From Galeruca laticollis (Eukaryota; Arthropoda; Insecta; Coleoptera; Chrysomelidae), in NCBI GenBank assembly GCA_963921935.1, contig OY998178.1, positions 51,390,951-51,454,950 of the forward strand: a DNA stretch of 64,000 nucleotides, read 5' to 3'. Below the pieces are notes generated by a model. The model was not told the DNA's origin. It did not search any database and saw nothing but the letters and a program-made list of their open reading frames with translations. A program made the position numbers and the translations under genes. This document shows positions 10,935 to 20,732 of the stretch, piece after piece (position 1 is the first letter of the stretch; every line of letters starts with the position of its first letter).

Positions 10935-13900
10935 TTACATTTGTTTCCGGTCAACGTATCTGAACATACGATTTTTGTGTACGATTTGCGTCTTATTGTC
11001 TGAAGATGTGATCTCGCAGTTTACACCTGTTATTCCCGATATTTTGAACGGACCTAAATAATGTGGATCAAATTTATTTCTACCTTCATTTTTTAAAATT
11101 ACTAATTCCCCTATTCTAAAATTTACAGGTGAGGAATCCTTCTCACTACTACTGACTCTATTTAGCTTATTATTTATTAGAAACTGTCTGGCTCTTTCAT
11201 TAGCGTATTGTAATTTGTACTTCAATTCCTTATCATATCTTTCAAAATTATAACATGGTTCGATTTTTTCACCTAAGAACTCTGGCAAATTGGGCTTTCT
11301 CCCGAATAATAACTCAAAAGGAGTGTATCCATGATATGTACTCGGGGTAGTATTATAACAGTAAGCAAACGTTTTAACAAACTCACACCAGTTATTCCTG
11401 GAGTCTGCGATAAAGTGTCTTACATACTCATTAAATGTTCGGTTTAACCTTTCACAACTGCCTATTGCTTCGTGATGGTAAGCCGTTGAAAAATTATGTT
11501 TTATATTTAAAAGTTCCGCTAAATTCTTCATTATCTCATTCTTGTATTCTGTTCCCTGATCTGTTCTTATCTCCTTCATCAGCCCGTAATTCGGTATAAA
11601 ATTGTCGAATATTGCTTTTGCTATAGTGTGTGCTTCTTTATTCTGAACTGGTATCATAACTGCGTATTTAGTTAGTTCGCAAAGTATTGTAATGCAATAA
11701 CGATTCCTGTTGTTACTTTCTACAAACGGACCTATTGTGTCTATGTGAATAATATCAAACGGTTTTATCCCTGTATCTGTGATGACAAATTTTTCTTTAT
11801 GAGTAATCTTTGCTTTGTTCACTTGACATTTATGACAATTCTTTACGTACTTTCTTACGTCTCTCTCCATGTTTTTCCATTTGAAATTTGCTCTTAGTTT
11901 CTTTAATAATCTATTATTTCCTACATGTCCTCCAAACATTGGATCGTTGTGGTATCTTTCTAATATCTTTTTGATCTCTTCTTTTTGCTGTACCGTTCTT
12001 GGTACTTCACATATACATATTTGAATACTTTTTAACCTTTGATTTCCTACTTCTGTAAATTCTTTTACTGTGCACTTTTGAAATATATCATCACTTGTAT
12101 ATATTTTCATTCTTTTTACTTCATTTCTTACCGATAGCTCTTCAAGCTTTTCCAACGTTCGTCCTAGGTCGAAGTTGTTTAATCCGGTATTTACGGCTTC
12201 ACTAAATTTCAACTTATTTTTGATCCGAATGCTCATCCTTAGCGAGATACGGTTATTTTCAAAATGTAAAATTGGTAATTTATGTGCCTCAAGATTGTTT
12301 AAAACTTTTATTACTGCTGGTTTTTGTATTCTTACTTCCTTTGTTTCCACGTTATTCTTTTGATCCTTTCCTGTTTGGGCGTTTTCTTTTTGCGCTTGTG
12401 CTCTTGTGATTGCTAAGACATGTGAATTATGTATGTATAAATCCTTAAGTTCATCTATGGATATTCTCGATATGCTATCCGCGTAATTCGATGTACCTTT
12501 AACATATTGTATTTCAAAATCGTATTCTTCCAAATCAATTCGTATTCTCGTGAGTTTCGAGGTCGGATCTTTCATTGCGAATAGATGTGTTAGTGGCTTG
12601 TGATCCGTTTTTACTATGAAGTGTGGTGAACCATATAAATAACACTTAAAATGATTGATTCCCCAATGGATTGCTAATAACTCTTTTATGATGGTGGGTT
12701 TGTTAAGTTCGCTTTTCTTGAAGCTGCGTGATGCGAATGCGATGGGTAGGTCAATCCCTTCGTAATTTTGACTTAAGATTGCTGAACATGCGCTATTTGA
12801 AGCGTCTGTGGTTAATATGAATTGTCTATTGAAGTCTGGATATCTTAAAATTGGTGGGTTCATTAGTGCATTTTTTAAGACCTGAAATGAGTTTTCGCAC
12901 TCTTGTGACCATTCAAATTTCACGTTTTTCCTAGCTAACCTATTTAAAGGAATACATATCTCGGCAAAATTCTGAATGAATCTTCGATAGTAATTGCAAA
13001 ATGCAACAAATCTTTTGACCTCGTTGGCATTCTTCGGCACTGGATAATGCTGAATGACCGAATATTTTGCTTTATCTGGTGAAACACCATCCTTTGATAA
13101 ATTATGACCTAAATATGTGACTTCTCGCCTGAATAATTGGCATTTTTGTGGATTTAATTTTAAATTGAATTTTCGACATGCGTCAAACACCTTTCTAAGA
13201 TTGGTTAAATAATGATTTTCTGAAATTCCTATCACAACTATATCGTCCATATAGAGAAAAGCTTTTTCTGGAGTTAACCCTGAAAATGCGATTGACATCA
13301 TTCTTGAAAAACTATTAGGACTTATATTTAGCCCAAAGGGTAGTCTTGTGAATTGAAATGAGCCTTTTTCTGTACTAAACGAAGTGTATTTTCTAGAAGA
13401 TCGTTCTAGAGGTATTTGATGAAAACCTGACATAAGATCTAAAACTGAGAACCATTTTGCTCTCCCTAATTGATCCAAAATTGCGTCTATACGAGGTAAA
13501 GGAAATTTATCTGTGACTATTTTCTTATTTAACTGTCTAAAATCTATACAAAGTCTCCATGCCTTATCTTGATTCGTCGATTTCTTTGGTACGAGTAGTA
13601 CTGGACTGTTATAATCTGATACTGAGGGTTCAATTATTCCCTGTGTTATAAGGTTTTCTACTTGATTATTTAATTCCGTCGTTTGCGAATGTGGTGTACG
13701 ATAATTTTTTATGTATATCGGTGTATCATCTTTTACTGATATCTTTTGTTCGTAAAAGTTATTGTGCGTTAGTATATCATTCTTTAAAGCAAATATATCT
13801 TCGTAATTTTCACAAAGTTTTGTTAAATCATTTCTTACATATTCCGGTACTTCTAAGTTTAGTGCTTTCCTTAATTCTTTCAGTCTGTTACTATTATCAG

Positions 13901-13950
13901 TCTTAATTGTATATATATATCGAATAAATCTAAATCTAAGGTCTCGATGT
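10935..13950 (-). pseudogene. pol: gypsy pol: reverse transcriptase, RNase H, integrase
   Basis: The minus-strand frame is open from about 13950 to 10935. It opens with DFRQLNKK at about 13530. RT motif A is FSVLDLMSGFHQ and the active site is FLYMDDIVVIG (about 13250). RNase H starts at LTTDASNSACSAIL. The integrase has the HHCC zinc-binding region (GGHVGNNRLLKKL and NCHKCQ), the catalytic residues in IHIDTIGPF, IRTDQGTEYKN and HEAIGSCERLNRT, and the GPF-type module PHYLGPFKISG at the end. All catalytic residues are present across more than 1000 codons without a stop. Protease lies upstream in the same frame, but an out-of-frame segment (14209-13880) lies between, so two indels or slips separate them. 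Apart from that the gene looks competent. Confidence 0.93.
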
Positions 13951-14609
13951 TCCTAGTTTTTACTGTAATACTTTCATAATTTGTATTTAAAATTCTGACG
14001 TAAGGTGTTGTCCTTGATACTATGGATCTGGCTATAAATACTCCTGGTGCTATTTCTTGTTGCTCTATTACTGTATCCTTTCTCAAATTCTTGAAATTTT
14101 CTATTAGCCTGTATACCTCACATCTAGGTGGTATTGCTAAGGTATCATATTCTGGATTACCAAAAACTCGTATGGTTTCTCGCCTGTTAGGCTTGTAATT
14201 TATGTGCAATTCTGATTGTGAATAGTCTAATTATACAATTATTTTTTGTCATGAAGTCTCTTCCTATTAGTCCATTCGTAGGTATTGGAAAATTTTCTTC
14301 CACTACGTGAAAACAATGACTTAAAGTTATGTTATTGATATAAAGGTTTATGCATATTTGACCTAGAGTTTTTGCTGAGCCTTCAGTTACCCCCTTAATG
14401 CTTATTTCATTCCTAGTCTCAATTAGATGATGTGGAAAATCTTTAGAAATTTTGATTAGAGAAATGTCTGCTCCTGTATCTAATATAAAATTACAGATGT
14501 TGTCTGATACGCTTGTGTGAATTTCTATAAAGTTAGAAAGTGATAAATCTAAATAGTATGCTGAATATGTTCCTGAAATTTTGTTTTCGTTATCTGATTT
14601 TTCATTCAA
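13880..14609 (-). pseudogene. gypsy protease and linker, frameshifted
   Basis: The start codon at 14609 overlaps the gag stop by 4 nt. NFILDTGADISLI holds the aspartic protease active site (DTG), followed by NGLIGRDFMTKNNC, the family's second conserved strand. The frame then stops at 14187. The natural continuation (SQSELHINYKPNRRETIRV) is in another frame from about 14235, and that frame in turn ends in an (AT)n run at 13908-13922, where the pol frame resumes. The shift at the AT run is a typical slippage indel. The gag/pro overlap suggests pro is reached by frameshifting or reinitiation, which is inference. Confidence 0.85.
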
Positions 14610-15775
14610 AACCCCAATTGTTTCTGAGTCTCTCTTGCTTCTTCATTTTCTATCTCACATATTCTTACGTTATTTTTACTGTGGTTATTGTAATTATTAT
14701 TCCTATTGAATTTCGTATTATAATTTTCGTATCTGCCATAGTTGTTCCTTTGATTATACTGTCGAAACGTTCTTCCTGGATGATTACCGTTATAAAATCC
14801 TCTGCTGTTTCCACGCCTGTGATTATTCCTAACGTCGAAGTTTGACTTCCTGAAGAAATTCCTGTTATCTTTCATGTGTAAAACTTGTTGTTGTCCTATT
14901 ACGCCTTCCACTGAAACCAATAACGATAGTACCTCTTGTGTCGTTTCGAAACTTCCCGCTGCAATTATTGTTGTGGTTGCGTCCGTTGCGGCGTTCATAG
15001 TTACTGCCTTAATCGTCGCCTCCTTCGTATATTTTTCGGCTAGTCGTTCTGGCATCCCTTCCGATATGTATGCTGCCTGTAATCTTTCCGCCAATTTCTC
15101 TACCTCTGTTGCATACTGTGTAACATCTTTTCCATTTTGTTTTACTTTACCCAGTTTCGCTAAGAGAAGGCTTGGATTGTCTCCTCTTATCCCTGTTTTC
15201 AGTTTATTCTTGATGTCAGCAATGGAGTTTTCCGTCGTGATTAAGCTTCTGGCTTTTCCCGTTAACCTCGTTTTTATTAATAAAATAGCATTTTCTTCGT
15301 TACCCGTCACATTTATTTGTAGTAAATCTAATGAATCTAAGAATGACTGTAATTTGTTTGCTTCACCGTTAAATTCATTCGGTAACACTTTACTCGCAAA
15401 ATTAAAAAAATCATTCATACTAGTCGCTTTCAATTGTTTGCTTATTGCTTGTAATACCTCCGTATCGATTTCCTCCAAAATAGAGTTAGGTATTTTATTA
15501 ATACAATTTAACGCTTGAAATGCCCTAGCAGCCTTATCTCTAATTTTATCTGAATAATTTCTACAACTTTCTTGTTGTAATAAACTTAAATTTTTCCAAT
15601 TTTTACCTATTAATCTAACAAAATTATTATAAAGACCTACTATGGTATTAATTACTTCTATATGTATATCAGGATTTTTAGGAGTTTCTTTTTTCAAAAC
15701 TCTTTTTCCCTGTTTATTAACTTCGTCCACAATTATTCGTAACTTATCATCAAAATCTTCCCACGTTATTGACAT
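14606..15775 (-). CDS. gag: gypsy Gag polyprotein
   Basis: 389 codons on the minus strand, from ATG just inside the leader. The region SFLDSLDLLQINVTGNEENAIL through TRLTGKARSLI reads like a gypsy capsid N-terminal core. The C-terminus is Arg/Asn-rich (FYNGNHPGRTFRQYNQRN and an NNNY-type tail) and lacks a CCHC knuckle, so nucleic-acid binding probably uses the basic tail. Gag forms the virus-like particle that packages element RNA in the cytoplasm. The frame is intact and ends inside the protease start. A long plus-strand ORF over the same stretch is an antisense shadow. Confidence 0.85.
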   Translation of the reverse strand: MSITWEDFDDKLRIIVDEVNKQGKRVLKKETPKNPDIHIEVINTIVGLYNNFVRLIGKNWKNLSLLQQESCRNYSDKIRDKAARAFQALNCINKIPNSILEEIDTEVLQAISKQLKATSMNDFFNFASKVLPNEFNGEANKLQSFLDSLDLLQINVTGNEENAILLIKTRLTGKARSLITTENSIADIKNKLKTGIRGDNPSLLLAKLGKVKQNGKDVTQYATEVEKLAERLQAAYISEGMPERLAEKYTKEATIKAVTMNAATDATTTIIAAGSFETTQEVLSLLVSVEGVIGQQQVLHMKDNRNFFRKSNFDVRNNHRRGNSRGFYNGNHPGRTFRQYNQRNNYGRYENYNTKFNRNNNYNNHSKNNVRICEIENEEARETQKQLGF

Positions 15776-15825
15776 TTAAACATTCGTACACAAGGATAGA
15801 ATGTTTGGGTACTTACAGTTTTATT

Positions 15826-16059
15826 TTACACGGTGAGGGTTCCTGTTGCCTGCTTCGCTGCAATGCCTCTGTTGATATCTCTTTTCAGTGCCCTCCTGTG
15901 AGTTTTCCACACCGACCAGATAAATTTTAGAATGAAAGCTACAGTTATGATGTATAGTAGAACCATTACATGCGTCGTGAAACTGTCTTGTTGTACCATG
16001 AATGTATTGTTGACTGTACCCGTTTCTTTTGCTTCTTGTTTTGTGGCTGAACCTCCCAT
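15826..16059 (-). CDS. small putative myristoylated single-pass membrane protein of the gypsy element
   Basis: Between leader and gag lies a 77-codon ORF if read from the ATG at 16059. It begins MGGSATKQ, which fits the N-myristoylation pattern (Gly2, Thr at position 6). It has one hydrophobic helix (MVLLYIITVAFILKFIW), followed by a basic stretch WKTHRRALKRDI. I infer a membrane-anchored accessory protein with a cytosolic basic tail. I recall small ORFs upstream of gag in 412-group elements, but cannot confirm homology. An overlapping frame (15821-16111) has no such features. The position before gag on the genomic RNA would allow direct translation. Confidence 0.55.
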   Translation of the reverse strand: MGGSATKQEAKETGTVNNTFMVQQDSFTTHVMVLLYIITVAFILKFIWSVWKTHRRALKRDINRGIAAKQATGTLTV

Positions 16060-16104
16060 TGTTTGTTTTCTCCAAGGTCCCAAATTTAGATAAAAAACCA
16101 TATA

Positions 16105-16387
16105 TTTTCACGTGTCCTTATGGCGGGATCTCGGTTACCATTAATTACCATTTGATTTTCAGGATCTCGGTTACCATTAATTACCATTTATTTGCAGTTA
16201 CCATTAGTTCTTAGGGTCCATATTACCGTATTTTTCCATTACCATTAACTAGTACATGTAGTAGTGGCGATAACCATTATACAATTAATTTTACCATTAC
16301 CATTTCGTTCTCAGGATCGCTATGTAGTGGCGATATCTATTTTACCATTAATTAGACCATAACCATTTTATAATTACCATGTCCCAT
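16105..16387 (-). repeat. gypsy 5' leader with short tandem repeats
   Basis: On the plus strand, ATCTCGGTTACCATTAATTA recurs at about 16130 and 16164 (34 bp apart). TTACCATTA and GGATCGC(C/T)ATGTAGTGGCGA phrases recur further right. The repeats lie between the PBS and the small ORF, a usual location for packaging or regulatory repeats. Function is not known. Confidence 0.65.
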
Positions 16388-16405
16388 TAGTTTGCAGGAT
16401 CGCCA
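16388..16405 (-). other. primer-binding site of gypsy element
   Basis: The minus strand reads TGGCGATCCTGCAAACTA directly after the 5' LTR. TGGCGA would pair with a tRNA ending TCGCCA, as in arginine tRNAs used by 412/mdg1 elements. The tRNA identity is inference. Confidence 0.6.
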
Positions 16406-16869
16406 TGTAGTGGTTACTTAGCAAGTGCCCTCGTAGATACCTCGATTAACCATAACACCATTTATTGTTGAGAAACACTTACCTCGTAACCATGTGTTGG
16501 GGTTGAATAAGAAACACTTTGATTTAATTCACTGGGTTAGTATATTAATCTAAATACAATTTACACATTAATCTACATTAGAACTATATCGAATATAAAT
16601 ACTGAGTTCCACGCCATTTCTCAATGCTTAATTATTTATAGGAAATATTTGACAATACTTCAAGTCGATGACTTCAATTTTACGTTCAAGTTCAAAATAT
16701 GAAAGAATGTTGTTTACCCTTCGGTCATGACTGATAAACAAACGTGTTATGAGTTCAATGTTATGAGTTCATTATCTCTTGAATATTAAAATTAGATATA
16801 ATTATTAGATTCTATTTTTATACTTAATTAAAGACCTTTTGTCCTTATTGTCTTTTATAACTTACTACA
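16406..16869 (-). repeat. 5' LTR of gypsy element
   Basis: A 464 bp LTR with TGTAGT/ACTACA ends, nearly identical to 10336-10802. Transcription of the element would begin within it on the minus strand. No TATA box could be fixed with confidence. Confidence 0.95.
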
Positions 16870-17177
16870 ATATTATAAATATTGAAGCTTAGATATTATT
16901 AGCCCTATGGTGATATCCTGGATATCATTTTTCCAATTAAGATCAGTATAACTGTGCAATGATATAGAAAACCAGGAAAACTATATCTGCTGATCTTTAC
17001 AATTATCACTTAAGAAGACAGTTTATTAGTGGAGAGTTCCCTAGATTCAACTGTTCATTGACAACTTCATATTGTGGGTTTCTTAAATGTCTTCTAACTT
17101 CCAGTTCTTCAAGGAAATCCAGTTCTTGTTTCTTTTCACAAATATGCAGTACTTCTAGTTCTGTGTTAGGTGTCAAT
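16870..17177 (-). mobile_element. PLE minus-strand copy B, coding part
   Basis: This continues copy B after the gypsy insertion. It encodes the last part of the GIY-YIG protein on the minus strand (LEVLHICEKKQEL, RNPQYEVVNEQLN), then the noncoding 3' region. It is 5'-truncated at about 17177, where it joins copy C in opposite orientation through a short AATA overlap. Confidence 0.85.
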
Positions 17178-17187
17178 ACCACTATTA

Positions 17188-17508
17188 AAGAAGTCAGGTA
17201 TATATAAACTCAAATGTCCAGAATGTAATGCTGTCTATTTGGGTCAGACCCTTAGGAATTTTGAAATACGATACAGTGAGCACTTACGAGCATACAGATT
17301 AAAACAACCAGATAAATCCCACTACGCAAAACATCTACTTGACACCAATCATTCATTGACACCTAACACAGAACTAGAAGTACTGCATATTTGTGAAAAG
17401 AAACAAGAACTGGGAATTAGAAGAGATTTAAGAAACCCACAATATGAAGTTGTCAATGAACAGTTAAATCTAGGGAATTCTCCACTAATAAACTGTCTTC
17501 TTAAGTGA
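17188..17508 (+). pseudogene. Penelope-like GIY-YIG endonuclease, truncated
   Basis: The open frame starts in PLLKKSGIYKLKCPECNAVYLGQ: the GIY motif, a CxxC pair and YLGQ of the GIY-YIG fold. Conserved downstream residues are IRYSEHLRAYR (Arg and His on the catalytic helix) and HYAKHLLDTNH. This is the DNA-nicking domain at the C-terminus of PLE reverse transcriptases. RT is absent, and seven residues present in the copy at 43980 (DFLEELE) are deleted. The ORF runs from the truncation junction to its natural stop at 17508. Its promoter and RT are gone, so it is a relic although without stops. Confidence 0.85.
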
Positions 17509-17769
17509 TAATTGTAAAGATCAGCAGATATAGTTTTCCTGGTTTTCTATATCATTGCACAGTTATACTGATCTTAATTGGAAAAATGATATCCAGGATA
17601 TCACCATAGGGCTAATAATATCTAAGCTTCAATATTTATAATATCACATCTTCTTCTTTTTTCTATAAACATATATTAAGCCAATCACAAGTTAGGTTAC
17701 TTCTTGGTCTAGCCAAAAATAACTACTAAACATCAGGTAGGCATAAAATGAGATGTAACTTCTGTCATT

Positions 17770-17803
17770 CTGACGATGATATTGATTTATCGAAACAATT
17801 GTC
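17770..17803 (+). ncRNA. hammerhead-ribozyme-like motif, PLE copy C
   Basis: CTGACGA, T, GATA-TTGATT-TATC, GAAA, ACAATTGT, C. Flanks CTTCTGTCATT upstream and AATTTCTTAGAA downstream can form helix I (AUU/AAU, then UUCU/AGAA across an internal loop). Confidence 0.65.
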
Positions 17804-17889
17804 AATTTCTTAGAATTTTCAATAACTTGTATTATATTGTGGAATTAACTAGAGACCTTGAGTTTCATTTAAAAACACTATATGTGTAA

Positions 17890-19300
17890 AATGCTAGATA
17901 ACATAAATTAAACGATTGGTCGTAAATACATCCATGGAGGAGTTTACATAATGTAGTGAGGAAGGTGGAAAAGTACGCTGGCAAGGTGAACCCAACAGCT
18001 GATGGCATTCTATATGAATTAGATGTAAATGGTAAAACTAATTGTGACCTGATGACCCAAACTATGTCCCATACATAGCCCGGGGTCAAGAACAATATGC
18101 GATTATGAAATTTAAGGTAATTGTTACACATCTGAACCCATACTAGGCATGCACAAGAAGAGAAGAAGTCATAGGAGTATGTTAAGAGTGAAAGGGAAGG
18201 ATAGAAGATGATAAGAGCTATGAGATATAGAACACTTGTATAGTGATGAACCCAGCTATGACCCATACATAGCTAGGTTACAAGGAAACAATGTGGTTAA
18301 GAAATTTTTTGATAGTTATGACAAACCTAGATCCATACTGGGCATGTACAGGAGAAAATAAACGGGGTGAGAGTGTAATGAGAAGAAAGGGATGGCGGAT
18401 GTGCTAGAAGTTGTAATGAGAAGAGATGAAGTCAGAGGAGTGTGTCAAGAGTAAACAGGGGGAAGGATATAAGATGATAAGAGTTATCAGATATAGAACA
18501 CTGGTATGCTGATGACCCAACTATGACCCATATATAGCTAGGTTACAGGGAAACCATGTGTTTATGAAGTTTTAGGTAGTTATGACAAACCTAGTTCCAT
18601 ACTAGGCTTGTACAGGAGAAAAGAAGCCGAGTGAGATTATAAAGTGAAGAAAAGGATGGCAGATATTCCAAAAATTGTATGAAAAGGGAGTAATGTGGTT
18701 GAGAAGTTATAAGATAATTGTGACAAACCTAGATCCATACTATAGGCCTATCACGAAAAAGAAGAAACCAAGGAAGAGAGTACCTAAGAGTGGAAAGATA
18801 GCAGATGTGCTAGCAATAAGAATAGAAGGTAGTATACCATACCTAGAACCATACTACCATACCACGCGTAAGAGAAGAAAAAATCAAAGAAAAGTGAAAA
18901 GGAGGGTATGATTTGCTCACATTTATAAGATTGCTTGTATGCTGAACCAAACTATGACCCATACAAAGCATGGTGTCCGAAGTAAACTGTGGTTATCTAG
19001 AACCAGTTTCAAGAACAAACCCAGATCCATACTAGGCATGTCTCAGATAAGTTCCATGAGGGTGATTTACATCTATTATTTTAAAATTAAATTTGGTTGT
19101 TTACTAATGAGACAAACTATGACCCATACATAGCCTGGTGACTAGCCAACAATGCGTTTGTGAGGTGATTGTAGAACTAAACCTAGACCCATACTATGCG
19201 TATCCTAGTTAGATAGTTCTCGGTGTAGATACGCATGGATACGCCTAGTATGGGTCTAGGTTTAGTTTTACGGCTAGTTCTACAATCATCATAGGTCGTG
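17890..19300. repeat. degenerate repeat array with a 20 nt core motif
   Basis: Two phrases alternate through 1.2 kb: CTATGACCCATACATAGC (18062, 18256, 18521, 18952, 19117) and CTAGATCCATACTAGGCATG (about 18132, 18331, 18590, 18730, 18842, 19022, 19178). The spacing is irregular. The array also holds G/A-rich stretches with repeated GAAGAGATGAAG-type text. It ends in a hairpin. ORFs within it (for example 18675-18911) follow the repeat and are not believed. I cannot name the family. Confidence 0.65.
19165..19290. repeat. long inverted repeat (hairpin) ending the array
   Basis: 19165-19205 pairs with 19237-19290: AACCTAGACCCATACTA on the left and its complement TAGTATGGGTCTAGGTT on the right, with a ~10 nt insertion in the right arm and a 31 nt loop. 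Confidence 0.75.
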
Positions 19301-19309
19301 TCATTATGT

Positions 19310-19600
19310 GAAATTTAATTGTACACCCTCTTGAAAGCGTATTTTTAATGTTTTTAATCATTTTATTCTAATAATGATGTAACATTATACATTTCTTCAT
19401 TCTGTATTCATTGGATGTTTTTTGACACCTCTTGTAAGTTCAACTTTTTTAAATTGTTCATTCAAATTTTACAAACATTATAATTTTATAGGACAGCTTC
19501 GAGTATGGCCTAATGGCCGAAAGCGCTTAGCTGAATTTTAATAATAAATATACACTGAGTACTCGTCGTTTCATTCACTCAATTCATTACTTCATATCTA
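19310..19600 (+). repeat. dispersed repeat R2, second copy
   Basis: Reverse complement of 9345-9625. It contains GGCC-TAAT-GGCC followed by GAAAGCGCTTAG. It abuts the repeat array at its left, so array and R2 may belong to one element. Confidence 0.65.
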
Positions 19601-20639
19601 TGGCCTCTGACGACATAGAAACTCTAGGACCTAGCGGCCCTCGACCTGTTAAAATCGTCGCCCTTGCCCATAAAAATCATCATATTGCCTCTAATACACA
19701 AATAACTATTTCCGTCGACCTTCCGTTTACGATATATTTTAAAGCACAAAAAATCGTTTAGTAATGACCCCTATTAATGAATGATTTTCTATTATTCAAC
19801 GATTTTATTATATGCAACCCAACATACATTGTTCTTATACATTTATATTGTGACCTGTGGTGCAGTAAGGCTTACCTATTAAAACAGTTGAAATCAAGTA
19901 GCTGTGTTACTACTATCTGTCACTGTATGTTATTTATTTTATTGTTTAATTTCTTGAAATTCTATGTATATTTCAAAATCAAAAGTAGGATCGACGGAAA
20001 AGTTTTGTAACGAACTCGTGAGTTAAAATAGCGATTAACAATCTCGCTCGCTCGTTAAATTATTTCGATTGTTAATCGCCCTTATTAATACACTTGTTCG
20101 TTAAATAACTATCAATAACTTGACAACTGATGCCAATAGACAAACCAGATAGTATATAAATAAAATATCAATGAAGTGATGATAAAAAGGGCGATAGCAA
20201 AAGTTTGGATTTTAATATATTGAAATACACAATTACGAAAATGAACTACTAAGATATATGTTTTTTGTTGATCTTAATACAGCGGAACTAAACTAATAAG
20301 AACAGTAAATAATTTTGAAATGTTAACAAAGCTGTGTAAACATCTAGAAACGAAACTTTAACATAAAAAAGAAGAAGCAAGATTGAAATGACACAGGATC
20401 GTTGTAGACCGGATATTGAGTCTTTTTTTACGTTTGACAATATTGACGAGTTTTTAACCTTCATATTATCAGCTGGGTCTCTGTTGTGAAATTGAAGAAA
20501 AAGTTCAATATTTTGGTGATCTTTAGACCATTAGCCCAAGAATACACAGTAATTTCCTGGTTTGCTAACTAAAACAGGTATTGTAGTTAATATTTTAGTT
20601 GCAGTGAATAAAGTATAGTAGTGGTACTAACCTCAAATT
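19601..20639. other. unassigned AT-rich DNA
   Basis: No recognisable coding similarity. A variant of the 9078 repeat phrase occurs at 20118. Short ORFs here have no supporting features. Confidence 0.4.
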
Positions 20640-20732
20640 TGCGTAGGGTACATGGACAAGAGCAATCCGCCGCTCGACTCGGGTGGGGGAGAAACGTTAC
20701 AAAACTCGGAAACTAATAATGTGTTAAAATTA

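Larger units (their letters stand above)
10336..16869 (-). mobile_element. Ty3/gypsy LTR retrotransposon, 412/mdg1-like
   Basis: Complete structure on the minus strand: 5' LTR 16869-16406, PBS, repeated leader, small membrane ORF, gag, protease, RT-RNaseH-integrase, PPT, 3' LTR 10802-10336. The target duplication ATAT flanks both ends (10332-10335 and 16870-16873) and the host PLE sequence is continuous across it. The LTRs differ at about five sites plus one short indel over 465 bp, so the insertion is recent. The RT, RNase H and integrase text is closest in my judgement to the 412/mdg1 group. No env-like gene follows pol. Confidence 0.92.
17178..17880 (+). mobile_element. PLE plus-strand copy C
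   Basis: 5'-truncated PLE in plus orientation, starting near PLLKKSG and running through the GIY-YIG end and 3' tail to AAAACACTA at 17879. Together with copy B it forms an inverted pair whose 3' tails both point outwards. The final ~40 bp seen in other copies is missing here. Confidence 0.85.

Noticed and set aside
14874..15518. 214-codon plus-strand ORF
   Set aside because: Antisense to the intact gypsy gag. Composition follows gag codons in reverse.
18675..19133. Lys/Arg-rich ORFs in the repeat array
   Set aside because: They track the degenerate repeats and lack conserved features.
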